Positions 30,877 to 36,372 of a stretch of 36,372 bases of DNA are shown in pieces. The translations under genes were made by a program, and so were the position numbers. The notes beneath the pieces are model-generated. The model searched no databases. It saw only the letters and a list, made by a program, of their open reading frames with translations, and had not been told where the DNA came from. The DNA is from a virus, in the IMG/VR virus record IMGVR_UViG_3300005647_000013, positions 1-36,372 of that record. One strand, written 5' to 3'. Within the stretch, counting starts at the first letter, position 1. Each line of letters begins with the position of its first letter.

Positions 30877-31253
30877 AATTAGAATACGACAGAAAAAATC
30901 CAATAGATAATGAATTAACTGTTATATCAGAAACTGAAGTTTTTTTGGGCCGTGAAGTAGATATACATGTGTGCATGAAGCATGGTCTATTATCATTTGG
31001 AACATCAATAATTCCAGATCTCGAAATAAAACCCCCATATCTTAAACTTAAGAAAATTGACGTAGAAGGTTTCATATGGTATCCGTTTTATAATGCATCT
31101 CATGACGGCAAAGTTAGATTAGAATTAGATTATAATAACATGTGGCGGGTTATAACATCTGGAGATACATTAAGTACTTTCAAAGAATTCGAACCAGCCT
31201 TTGATTATTATAACGAGGTACTTAATGAGTATAATCAAAAAATTAACCAATGA
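30873..31253 (+). CDS. Hypothetical protein, 126 aa
   Basis: Not recognised. The sequence suggests a beta-rich soluble protein. Features are the CMKHGLLSF segment near residue 34, a PPYLKLKKIDVEGFIWYPFY stretch (about 54-73) and an acidic C-terminus. It overlaps the glycosyltransferase stop in an ATGA arrangement and the next gene by four bases, so it is part of the same coupled run. Confidence 0.6.
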   Translation: MKLEYDRKNPIDNELTVISETEVFLGREVDIHVCMKHGLLSFGTSIIPDLEIKPPYLKLKKIDVEGFIWYPFYNASHDGKVRLELDYNNMWRVITSGDTLSTFKEFEPAFDYYNEVLNEYNQKINQ

Positions 31254-31522
31254 ATCAATTCAAAATAAAAGCAAAGCCTCAGGCAAATGGTTTGTTTGGT
31301 ACACCAATGGAATGTGTTTTCATTGACAAGGTGATTTTTGGCAATAATAATCTTTTACAGTCAGCGATTATAATTGGAATCTCAGAACGATATCCCAAAG
31401 AACCATTTACAATAATTAATAGTACTTTGGAAGGCTTTACTGTTCGATTGAACAAAAGAATTTTTGTAATAAAATATAAAAACTACTCCTTTAGTGGAGA
31501 TACAATTACATGGCTTAAATAA
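31250..31522 (+). CDS. Hypothetical protein, 90 aa
   Basis: Unrecognised. The alternating hydrophobic pattern (ECVFIDKVIFG, FTVRLNKRIFVIKYKNYSF) suggests a small beta barrel. The ATG overlaps the preceding stop, and the next gene starts six bases after its own stop. Confidence 0.55.
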   Translation: MNQFKIKAKPQANGLFGTPMECVFIDKVIFGNNNLLQSAIIIGISERYPKEPFTIINSTLEGFTVRLNKRIFVIKYKNYSFSGDTITWLK

Positions 31523-31528
31523 AATATT

Positions 31529-31780
31529 ATGAAATATTATATTCTTTTCTCCGGAGACACTGAACAAGACACTATTAATGACGTTAATCAAATTGGAGAT
31601 GTCTCCTTTAATCAATTATGGCCTGCGGCTGGATATAAAATAATGATGAAAATGATATCCGATGCTAATGTCGAATATTTAAATAACTGTAAAATTGTCA
31701 ATGAGAAGGGACAATATTATTCTCCTGAAGAATTTATGGATTTAATGATTAAAAATAAAACCAAAGTCAAACAGATTTAA
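31529..31780 (+). CDS. Hypothetical protein, 83 aa
   Basis: The start MKYYILFSGDTEQDTINDVN, with FSGDTE..T.ND.NQIG, is a pattern I have seen in small phage proteins of unknown function. The C-terminal half is helical (FMDLMIKNKTKV). No catalytic motif is visible. Confidence 0.58.
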   Translation: MKYYILFSGDTEQDTINDVNQIGDVSFNQLWPAAGYKIMMKMISDANVEYLNNCKIVNEKGQYYSPEEFMDLMIKNKTKVKQI

Positions 31781-31827
31781 TCGATTGAAATAATTTTATA
31801 TATGTATATGCAAACTAGGAAAATGGA

Positions 31828-32043
31828 ATGAAACAAGTCTCGGCAAGAGTTAGAAAATTTCAAGAATTTGTATTAGTAACAATTGTATATGGTATATTAG
31901 ACACAGATGATTTACAGTCATTGACTTCTTTCATATTACATGTAGATCCTACAGATACAAATTTGATTAATGATGAAATAGAAACATACTTCAAGGAGAA
32001 TGCAGAAAAATACGGCCTCTTATTCGATGAACAGTCAGTCTGA
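31828..32043 (+). CDS. Hypothetical protein, 71 aa
   Basis: Unrecognised. The first 27 residues are basic and amphipathic (MKQVSARVRKFQEFVLVTIV), the rest acidic. It follows a 47-base gap with AT-rich sequence but without a promoter of the 20-base-spacer kind. It overlaps the next gene by 17 bases. Confidence 0.5.
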   Translation: MKQVSARVRKFQEFVLVTIVYGILDTDDLQSLTSFILHVDPTDTNLINDEIETYFKENAEKYGLLFDEQSV

Positions 32044-32290
32044 TTGTAATAACTGTAAAGATCAGAAGTACGAAGTTTATATAAATACTTCTGAAAAACC
32101 TGATAATTTATATGACGTCATGAGGATGATTGGAATAGGAACTTCACCAATGCATACTAAATTATTAATAGATCATTATAAAAAAGAAGAATATACTATA
32201 TTATACATTGGAAATGAACAGGAAGCTAGCCCAATTTTAAGGGATTTATTATATCATGGAATATCTTATGCAAAAATAAGAAAATTATGA
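32027..32290 (+). CDS. Hypothetical protein, 87 aa
   Basis: Unrecognised. The ATG at 32027 is preferred to one 27 bases upstream because it gives a natural start, MNSQSDCNNCKDQKYEVYIN, with a CxxC pair. The middle and C-terminal parts look like an alpha/beta fold (YTILYIGNEQE, LRDLLYHGISYAKI). Its stop overlaps the membrane-protein gene start. Confidence 0.5.
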   Translation: MNSQSDCNNCKDQKYEVYINTSEKPDNLYDVMRMIGIGTSPMHTKLLIDHYKKEEYTILYIGNEQEASPILRDLLYHGISYAKIRKL

Positions 32291-32622
32291 AAACATTATT
32301 TTGGATAACATTGAATATTGGAATGGTAGAATTAATAGTTAGTTCGTATTTATTTATGCCAATTCGAGAATTTTTTAATCATACAACTAATTCATACACA
32401 AAAAAATGGCACATCTTTAAATTTAAAATAGATGCATTTATGTATAACTTATTAAATTGCCGGATATGTACTGCATTTTGGACTGGATTAATGCTATCTA
32501 TATTCGTATGGAGTCCAATATTATATTATTACAATATCAACTTCGGTCCCATTGATGGGATATTTTCAATTGGAGTTGTATTTTTAACGGAGAAACTTAT
32601 ATATGCCACTTTGGAAAAATAG
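32287..32622 (+). CDS. Membrane protein, 111 aa
   Basis: Three hydrophobic segments: residues about 4-24 (LFWITLNIGMVELIVSSYLF), about 62-82 (FWTGLMLSIFVWSPILYYY) and about 91-107 (IFSIGVVFLTEKLIYA). The sequence NCRICTAFWTGL just before the second one resembles small DUF1360-like membrane proteins with a C-x2-C-T-x-F-W pattern. It should sit in the inner membrane. It overlaps the neighbours by four and 20 bases. Confidence 0.6.
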   Translation: MKTLFWITLNIGMVELIVSSYLFMPIREFFNHTTNSYTKKWHIFKFKIDAFMYNLLNCRICTAFWTGLMLSIFVWSPILYYYNINFGPIDGIFSIGVVFLTEKLIYATLEK

Positions 32623-33139
32623 GGCTTTAAATTTAACTGAACAAGATTGTAGGTATGCAATGTTGCATTCAAAGTCAAATGCAGGCGCAGCAAGGTTCAT
32701 AGGGTGCGAAGTAAGAACCTATAAATCATACGCTCAACGATATGTCGATAAAGAATCTGGTAAAACATTGTGGGATTTACATGCTAATCCTACTGGTAAA
32801 GGTGTCACTCGAAGATTTTTAAAGGGCAATAATCCCAAATTTAGAAAGACACCAATGACCGAAATCCTAGAGGGATTGCATCCAGCATATAATCGAAAAA
32901 AATTGCAAGATCGGTTGATTAGAGAAGCAATTTTAGAAGAGGTATGTTCGTGTTGCAAATTCGAAGAAAGAAGAGTAACTGATTATAAAGTTCCTTTAGT
33001 ATTATGTTGGATTGATGGAGACAAAACTAATCACAAACGAGAAAATTTAGAATTAATGTGTTTCAATTGTTATTTTTTACAATATGATGACATACACCAT
33101 AGGGCAGGAGTTGCAAGATTTAAAGTCAGTACCAAATAG
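32603..33139 (+). CDS. HNH-fold-like zinc protein, 178 aa
   Basis: The C-terminal half has the order of an HNH/zinc-ribbon module: CSCCKF (residues about 114-119), then VPLVLCWIDGDKTNHKRENL and ELMCFNCYFLQYDD. This follows the common HNH pattern (L-x-(H/C)-x-D-G-D...N...N-L...C-x-x-C), but the first His of the catalytic centre is Cys here, so nuclease activity is doubtful. The N-terminal half contains AARFIGCEVRTYKSYAQRYV, which resembles a short helix-turn-helix. It could be a DNA-binding phage protein. The ATG overlaps the membrane-protein gene by 20 bases. Confidence 0.62.
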   Translation: MPLWKNRALNLTEQDCRYAMLHSKSNAGAARFIGCEVRTYKSYAQRYVDKESGKTLWDLHANPTGKGVTRRFLKGNNPKFRKTPMTEILEGLHPAYNRKKLQDRLIREAILEEVCSCCKFEERRVTDYKVPLVLCWIDGDKTNHKRENLELMCFNCYFLQYDDIHHRAGVARFKVSTK

Positions 33140-33326
33140 TTATAATAAAGAATTAATTGAACAATGGATATTGTCGCAATCTAAAGAAAACTTAGAATCG
33201 AATCCAATTTATAAATTGGCATGGATGGGAGTAGTTGCACAATATGAACTATATATAAAAAATACTTATTGTAAAAAGAATCACGACGTGTTAACTAAAA
33301 TACTAGAAATAAATAAAGAATTATGA
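33084..33326 (+). CDS. Hypothetical protein, 80 aa
   Basis: Unrecognised helical protein (MMTYTIGQELQDLKSVPNSY). It overlaps the previous gene by 56 bases, a long overlap, but its stop shares the ATGA arrangement with the next small gene, which supports it. No domain is visible. Confidence 0.5.
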   Translation: MMTYTIGQELQDLKSVPNSYNKELIEQWILSQSKENLESNPIYKLAWMGVVAQYELYIKNTYCKKNHDVLTKILEINKEL

Positions 33327-33472
33327 GTATTAAAGAAACAGAATTGTATACTTCCTATGGACAAATGTATTATGAATATCAGGCCCTTCAAGAGAAACTA
33401 GAAGTACTTGAACAGAATATAATAGAATGTAGAAATGCAATCAGCGAAATTAAATTAATCAAAACCAAATAA
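33323..33472 (+). CDS. Small coiled-coil protein, 49 aa
   Basis: The product is MSIKETELYTSYGQMYYEYQ and onward, with heptad-like ALQEKLEVLEQNIIECRNAI, a probable short coiled coil. The ATG overlaps the preceding stop (ATGA). Its role is unknown; small coiled-coil proteins in phages often bind partners. Confidence 0.5.
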   Translation: MSIKETELYTSYGQMYYEYQALQEKLEVLEQNIIECRNAISEIKLIKTK

Positions 33473-33476
33473 AATT

Positions 33477-33647
33477 ATGATAACGTTATATGTACCAATA
33501 GACCAAGTTACCAAAGAGACACCAAATCAGTGGTCTTTTGCGCGAAGGGAAGGATGGGCCCAAATCCAAGTTTCTCAGGAAACGTTTAAGACTTGGCAAA
33601 GTAAAAGTGAATCCGTAAATTCAGCAAAAAAATTATTGCATGGATAG
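33477..33647 (+). CDS. Small hypothetical protein, 56 aa
   Basis: The product begins MITLYVPIDQVTKETPNQWS and has no recognised domain. It starts four bases after the coiled-coil gene and ends at the promoter region of the metallophosphatase. Confidence 0.48.
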   Translation: MITLYVPIDQVTKETPNQWSFARREGWAQIQVSQETFKTWQSKSESVNSAKKLLHG

Positions 33648-33678
33648 TTGAAATTGTCAATTATTTTATTTACCTTTA
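33647..33678 (+). promoter_or_regulatory. Probable Bacteroidota-type promoter before the metallophosphatase
   Basis: GTTG at 33647-33650, 20 bases, TACCTTTA at 33671-33678. The -33 and -7 boxes are weaker than in other copies, but the spacer holds GTCAATTATTTTAT (33656-33669), the same motif as in the promoters at 1514, 8604 and 18738, at the same position. The metallophosphatase ATG is five bases further on. Confidence 0.5.
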
Positions 33679-33683
33679 CTTAA

Positions 33684-34394
33684 ATGAAAACTTTATTACT
33701 TGGAGACACTCATGGAAGAGATGTATGGAAACGTATAATCAAAGAAGAAACTCCAGACAAAGTCATTTTTGTTGGAGACTATTTTGATTCATTTGATATT
33801 AAAGCTGTTGATCAGTTAAATAATTTCAATGAAATAGTCAAATATCAAAGGACTTCTGATATAGAAGTTATCCTATTAATAGGAAATCATGACCACCATT
33901 ATTTAGTAGATCAGCGGTATGAGGGATATCAACCAACTTTTAGATGGGACTTTGAATTTGCTATACGAGATAATTTACGTAATATGTCAATAGCACACAT
34001 TCATGATAATTTGTTAATTAGCCACGCAGGAATTAGTGAAAAGTGGTTAGATAATAATTTATTGGGGTGGGACATTGAAACATTAGAAGATTCGATAAAT
34101 GATTTATATAGGTATCGACCAAATAAATTCGATTTTGTTGGATTTTCTCCAACTGGAAATGATCCTATTTCAGGCCCACTTTGGATTAGACCACCATCTT
34201 TAATGAGGGCAAACAAAAATGGAATATTAAAGAAGAATTTTATACAGATTTTTGGTCATTCTTATAGCCAATCTATATGTATAAAGCATTTTGAAAAGGC
34301 TACTGGGTCTAAATATTTAAATATAGATTCTATTGAAAATGGTTGGTATGTTATATACGAACACAATAAATTAACAATTAAACAATTAAACTAA
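33684..34394 (+). CDS. Calcineurin-like metallophosphatase
   Basis: The family motifs are all visible in order: LLGDTHGRD (residues about 5-13), VGDYFDSF (about 31-38), LIGNHDHHY (about 65-73), LISHAG (about 111-116) and IFGHSYSQ (about 189-196). This is the full dinuclear metal site of the calcineurin superfamily, whose phage members act as protein phosphatases or nucleotide/polynucleotide phosphatases. The 236-residue length fits the phage protein phosphatase type, such as lambda PP. It has its own promoter and is followed by an unknown gene whose ATG shares one base with its TAA. The substrate cannot be told. Confidence 0.86.
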   Translation: MKTLLLGDTHGRDVWKRIIKEETPDKVIFVGDYFDSFDIKAVDQLNNFNEIVKYQRTSDIEVILLIGNHDHHYLVDQRYEGYQPTFRWDFEFAIRDNLRNMSIAHIHDNLLISHAGISEKWLDNNLLGWDIETLEDSINDLYRYRPNKFDFVGFSPTGNDPISGPLWIRPPSLMRANKNGILKKNFIQIFGHSYSQSICIKHFEKATGSKYLNIDSIENGWYVIYEHNKLTIKQLN

Positions 34395-34708
34395 TGACAG
34401 CTAAATTTGCATACGAATATTTAATGCATCGGTTAAAACTTGAACAATCAAATCAAAATAATGCATACAATGACCGAGATATAAATTTTATAAAATCTTA
34501 TATTGAACATGTACATCCCTCTAAATCTGTTAGAGAAGATGATATAGTAAGATCAATGCAAATGAATTCTCCAAAGTTAGTTCTGCATTATTTTAGAAAT
34601 ATGCATTTACACATCGCAAATTTATTCAATATACAAGTATTAACTAGTCAGTCTCAAGATTTGTTTGGAAATAGCTACGAAAAAACTATTAATTATACAT
34701 TAAATTAA
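34394..34708 (+). CDS. Hypothetical protein, 104 aa
   Basis: Unrecognised helical protein with several His and Asn (MTAKFAYEYLMHRLKLEQSN). It begins in a TAATG overlap with the phosphatase stop, so the two are translationally coupled. No metal or catalytic motif is clear. Confidence 0.52.
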   Translation: MTAKFAYEYLMHRLKLEQSNQNNAYNDRDINFIKSYIEHVHPSKSVREDDIVRSMQMNSPKLVLHYFRNMHLHIANLFNIQVLTSQSQDLFGNSYEKTINYTLN

Positions 34709-34725
34709 AAATAATATCAAATTAA

Positions 34726-34757
34726 TTTGGAAAATAGTAAATTTAATTGTATATTTA
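34726..34757 (+). promoter_or_regulatory. Bacteroidota-type promoter upstream of the tRNA genes
   Basis: TTTG at 34726-34729, 20 bases, TATATTTA at 34750-34757. The spacer is different from the GTSAAW group. It lies 63 bases before tRNA-Thr, so it probably drives the tRNA region. Confidence 0.65.
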
Positions 34758-34820
34758 ACTTATGAAAGGATATATACTTTAAATGCCTTAAATTAAGTTC
34801 ATTGACATGTTGGTTAAAAT

Positions 34821-34892
34821 TCCGGGTTAGTTTAGATGGGAAAACGGGGACCTTGTAAGTCTTTGTCACAGGTTCGAGCCCTGTACTCGGAG
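34821..34892 (+). tRNA. tRNA-Thr (anticodon TGT)
   Basis: The cloverleaf can be folded by hand. Acceptor TCCGGGT pairs with ACTCGGA (one G-T). The D-stem is GTTT/AAAC with loop AGATGGGA. The anticodon stem GGGAC/GTCTT has loop CTTGTAA (anticodon TGT, 34-36). The T-stem ACAGG/CCTGT has loop TTCGAGC. The discriminator is G, and CCA is not encoded. A phage tRNA-Thr(TGT) suits the AT-rich codon use. Confidence 0.92.
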
Positions 34893-34932
34893 CGAAATAA
34901 AATCATTAACACAACTTTAAAAAGTAAAAATT

Positions 34933-35001
34933 ATGTTCAAACGAAAATTCATCAGAACAAAATTAGTACCTGCACCAGCAGTTCCAGTAACTAAAGGTTA
35001 A
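34933..35001 (+). CDS. Very small open frame between tRNA genes, 22 aa
   Basis: ATG preceded by A-rich TTTAAAAAGTAAAAATT gives MFKRKFIRTKLVPAPAVPVT and two more residues before TAA. It has a good Bacteroidota-style translation context but is too short to judge; it could be a basic peptide or chance. Confidence 0.2.
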   Translation: MFKRKFIRTKLVPAPAVPVTKG

Positions 35002-35014
35002 TGGTATTAATGAT

Positions 35015-35088
35015 GTCCCGCTGGGCAAACTGGCTAAGCCGTTGCACTTTCTATGCAAAGATTCTCGGTTCGAACCCGGGGCGGGATA
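35015..35088 (+). tRNA. tRNA-Glu (anticodon TTC)
   Basis: Acceptor GTCCCGC pairs with GCGGGAT (one G-T at the end). The D-stem is GGC/GCC. The anticodon stem TTGCA/TGCAA has loop CTTTCTA, giving anticodon TTC. The T-stem CTCGG/CCGGG (one T-G) has loop TTCGAAC. The discriminator is A, and CCA is not encoded. The cloverleaf is complete, so it should be functional. Confidence 0.92.
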
Positions 35089-35164
35089 CACAACTCTAAA
35101 CTTGAATGAAAGACCCGACAAATAATTAGCGTTATTTATGGGGCTGGGATGTTGCAACGTTCCA

Positions 35165-35280
35165 ATTGTCATAGTGTAGTGGGCACACCGATCAACGATA
35201 TCTTTTGAAGAAAACATTAATAGGTTGGAAAAAGAGACAATAGGTTGGAAGTTTAAAAGTTCAAATCTTTTAAAGGCAGT
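35165..35280 (+). other. Degenerate tRNA-like sequence with a 20-base duplication
   Basis: The parts of a tRNA are visible but not a working whole. ATTGTCA (35165-35171) could pair with AGGCAGT near 35280 in 6 of 7 positions. TA is followed by a good D-arm GTGT-AGTGGGC-ACAC, and a T-arm AAAAG-TTCAAAT-CTTTT lies near the end. Between them about 70 bases hold no proper anticodon arm, and a 12-base repeat AATAGGTTGGAA occurs at 35219-35230 and 35239-35250. It is probably a tRNA gene that decayed after an insertion or duplication. Confidence 0.4.
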
Positions 35281-35282
35281 CA

Positions 35283-35314
35283 TTTGGATTTTAAAATATA
35301 TATTTGTATATTTA
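35283..35314 (+). promoter_or_regulatory. Bacteroidota-type promoter before the 113-aa gene
   Basis: TTTG at 35283-35286, 20 bases, TATATTTA at 35307-35314. It lies 24 bases before the ATG at 35339 and starts three bases after the tRNA-like remnant. The spacer begins GATTTTAAAATATATA and lacks the GTSAAW motif. Confidence 0.65.
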
Positions 35315-35338
35315 CATTGTAATTAAAAACAATTGACA

Positions 35339-35680
35339 ATGAATATAATAGAAACAAGAAATGGAAATTTAAAATTCACACATGCAACTGAACTAGAACG
35401 AATAGAGTGGGAATGGAAAAATGAATTAGTGAGATATGATGCCGTTCGAGTAGTTCAAAATAGAGGGACTTATTCAGAGGACGAGTACGGATATATAGAT
35501 TTTCCAATAAAAAGCCTAGAAGAATTTAAAGAGATAATTGCATATTGGAGGAAGCAAATTCCAAATTTAATTTGTAAGGTTGGGTCTAAAAATGACATTC
35601 CACCCCAATTATCGGAAAATATGTTATTTATATATCAAGAAGAACATCTTTACGAAAATAAACATAGATATTATGGCTAA
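35339..35680 (+). CDS. Hypothetical protein, 113 aa
   Basis: Unrecognised. It begins MNIIETRNGNLKFTHATELE and has the acidic-aromatic pattern of a soluble alpha/beta protein (LERIEWEWKNELV, FKEIIAYWRKQIPN). The ATG at 35339 follows the promoter above; an upstream TTG at 35333 is in frame but less likely. It overlaps the next gene by eight bases. Confidence 0.55.
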   Translation: MNIIETRNGNLKFTHATELERIEWEWKNELVRYDAVRVVQNRGTYSEDEYGYIDFPIKSLEEFKEIIAYWRKQIPNLICKVGSKNDIPPQLSENMLFIYQEEHLYENKHRYYG

Positions 35681-35858
35681 AAAATTTATTGGGCAAGACA
35701 AATTAACAAAATATTCAATTGGAAGTTATAATGACAGTCAATTAAGTGATATTGAGAAAAAGAAATTAGAAAAAGAAATATTAAGTTCTATTAAAGACTT
35801 GACATGGAAGCTCCACAAAATGGGTCACACAGTTAGCAAGTTGGACATAGAATTTTAA
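35673..35858 (+). CDS. Small hypothetical protein, 61 aa
   Basis: Begins MAKKFIGQDKLTKYSIGSYN and is mainly helical with charged residues (SDIEKKKLEKEILSSIKDLT). The ATG overlaps the stop of the preceding gene. No family is recognised; 44 non-coding bases follow before the homing endonuclease gene. Confidence 0.5.
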   Translation: MAKKFIGQDKLTKYSIGSYNDSQLSDIEKKKLEKEILSSIKDLTWKLHKMGHTVSKLDIEF

Positions 35859-35902
35859 GAGATAAAGTTGTGGTAACTGCCTAGCCTACTATATATTACT
35901 GT

Positions 35903-36372
35903 ATGAAATGTAAATACTGTAATATAGAAGTTGACAATAAAAAGAAATTAACAGGACATCAAACTTTCTGTAAATCAAACGAAAATAGAATAATTCGGAA
36001 AAAGTGGACTATAGAAAGAAAGCAACAGCATTCAAAAATAATGCAAGAAAAAAGTCCATATAAGTCACGGAAACCACAATATTGGTCTGAAGAATCTAGG
36101 GCAAAGATGAGGAAGAGGAGTAAGGAATTTAATTCTAAGTTTTGGACTAAAGAAAAAAGATTGTTACACTCCATAAAAATGAAAGAAGTCGTTGCTAATA
36201 ACCCAGATTCATATAGCAAAAATAATGTGTCGGGTAGAGTAAAAACGTACGAATATAAGGGTACTAAGTTAAAAGGTCGTTGGGAATTAGAAGTAGCAAA
36301 ATGGTTAGATAAACACGGTATTAAATGGACAAATGAAATGAAACCATTTGAATATGAATGGAATAATAAAAT
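35903..36372 (+). CDS. Homing endonuclease with C2HC-type zinc finger and NUMOD3-like repeats (3' partial)
   Basis: The product starts MKCKYCNIEVDNKKKLTGHQ and continues TFC, a C-x2-C...H-x4-C finger, followed by a basic NUMOD3-like stretch (SEESRAKMRKRSKEF and similar repeats). The last visible part, GTKLKGRWELEVAKWLDKHG, then IKWTNEMKPFEYEW, has the look of a PD-(D/E)XK nuclease domain of phage homing enzymes, similar in plan to FRSSWEACFWAS in the clamp-loader enzyme. The gene runs off the window end (36372), so catalytic residues are not seen. Its target is probably a neighbouring gene outside the window. Confidence 0.72.
   Translation, partial: MKCKYCNIEVDNKKKLTGHQTFCKSNENRIIRKKWTIERKQQHSKIMQEKSPYKSRKPQYWSEESRAKMRKRSKEFNSKFWTKEKRLLHSIKMKEVVANNPDSYSKNNVSGRVKTYEYKGTKLKGRWELEVAKWLDKHGIKWTNEMKPFEYEWNNK

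Noticed and set aside
31784-31812. Promoter-like ATTG and TATATGTATATG before the gene at 31828
   Set aside because: No TAnnTTTG box lies at 19-21 bases from the TTG; the match is only general AT richness.
34963-35283. Reverse-strand open frame of 106 codons
   Set aside because: It runs across tRNA-Glu and the tRNA-like remnant and has no recognisable protein features; it is a by-product of the tRNA sequence.
1-36372. CRISPR array, integrase or attachment site
   Set aside because: No regularly spaced repeats and no integrase-type gene were seen; the repeats present are two-copy and local.

Overview
The window looks like part of the genome of a large, AT-rich tailed phage that infects a member of the Bacteroidota. 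Every convincing gene is on the + strand, most start codons overlap or abut the preceding stop, and the replication genes are of the T4 type: family B DNA polymerase, sliding clamp, both clamp-loader subunits, ribonucleotide reductase and a DenV-type repair glycosylase. The host inference rests on promoters of the Bacteroidota form (TTTG, 20 bases, TATATTTA/G), on start codons preceded by A-rich sequence instead of Shine-Dalgarno motifs, and on a small protein resembling a Bacteroidota-associated family (DUF4494-like, from memory). No structural or packaging gene is visible.

Layout. 1-1505 is the 3' part of nrdA. 1.5-8.1 kb holds mostly small genes of unknown function, plus an intein-containing queE, a lipoprotein, an HNH-type protein, a SLOG protein and a junction where a sir2 5' fragment meets a zincin-like gene without its N-terminus. 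8.1-13.3 kb encodes a DenV-like glycosylase, folE, an inositol-phosphate synthase, a HAD-like protein, queC and a DpdA-like DNA transglycosylase. 13.3-18.7 kb is a family B DNA polymerase split into two genes by a 2.7-kb cassette with two homing endonucleases. 18.8-21.5 kb holds the sliding clamp, a pair of related phosphoribosyltransferase-like genes and queD. 21.5-27.3 kb has a DUF4494-like protein, a possible glycosyltransferase, a clamp loader split by a natural split intein around a free-standing endonuclease gene, a MazG-like enzyme, a gp62-like subunit and a Cas4-like nuclease. 27.2-30.9 kb has a second SLOG protein, an M43-type lipoprotein metalloprotease and two glycosyltransferases. 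30.9-34.7 kb is mostly small unknown genes plus a metallophosphatase. 34.7-36.4 kb has tRNA-Thr, tRNA-Glu, a tRNA-like remnant, two small genes and a homing endonuclease cut by the window end.

How the genes work together. FolE, QueD, QueE and QueC can make preQ0 from GTP, and the DpdA-like enzyme can exchange it for guanine in DNA, so this phage probably carries 7-deazaguanine-modified DNA. Inositol-phosphate synthase and a HAD-like protein sit between folE and queC in the same run of genes and may be linked to it. The polymerase, clamp and clamp loader form the replisome, and two of these three are broken up by homing elements.

The most unusual features are the fractured clamp loader (split intein at Walker B), the intein at the Fe-S cysteine motif of QueE, the split polymerase, and a promoter family with a fixed 20-base spacer, some members of which share a near-palindromic motif in the spacer.
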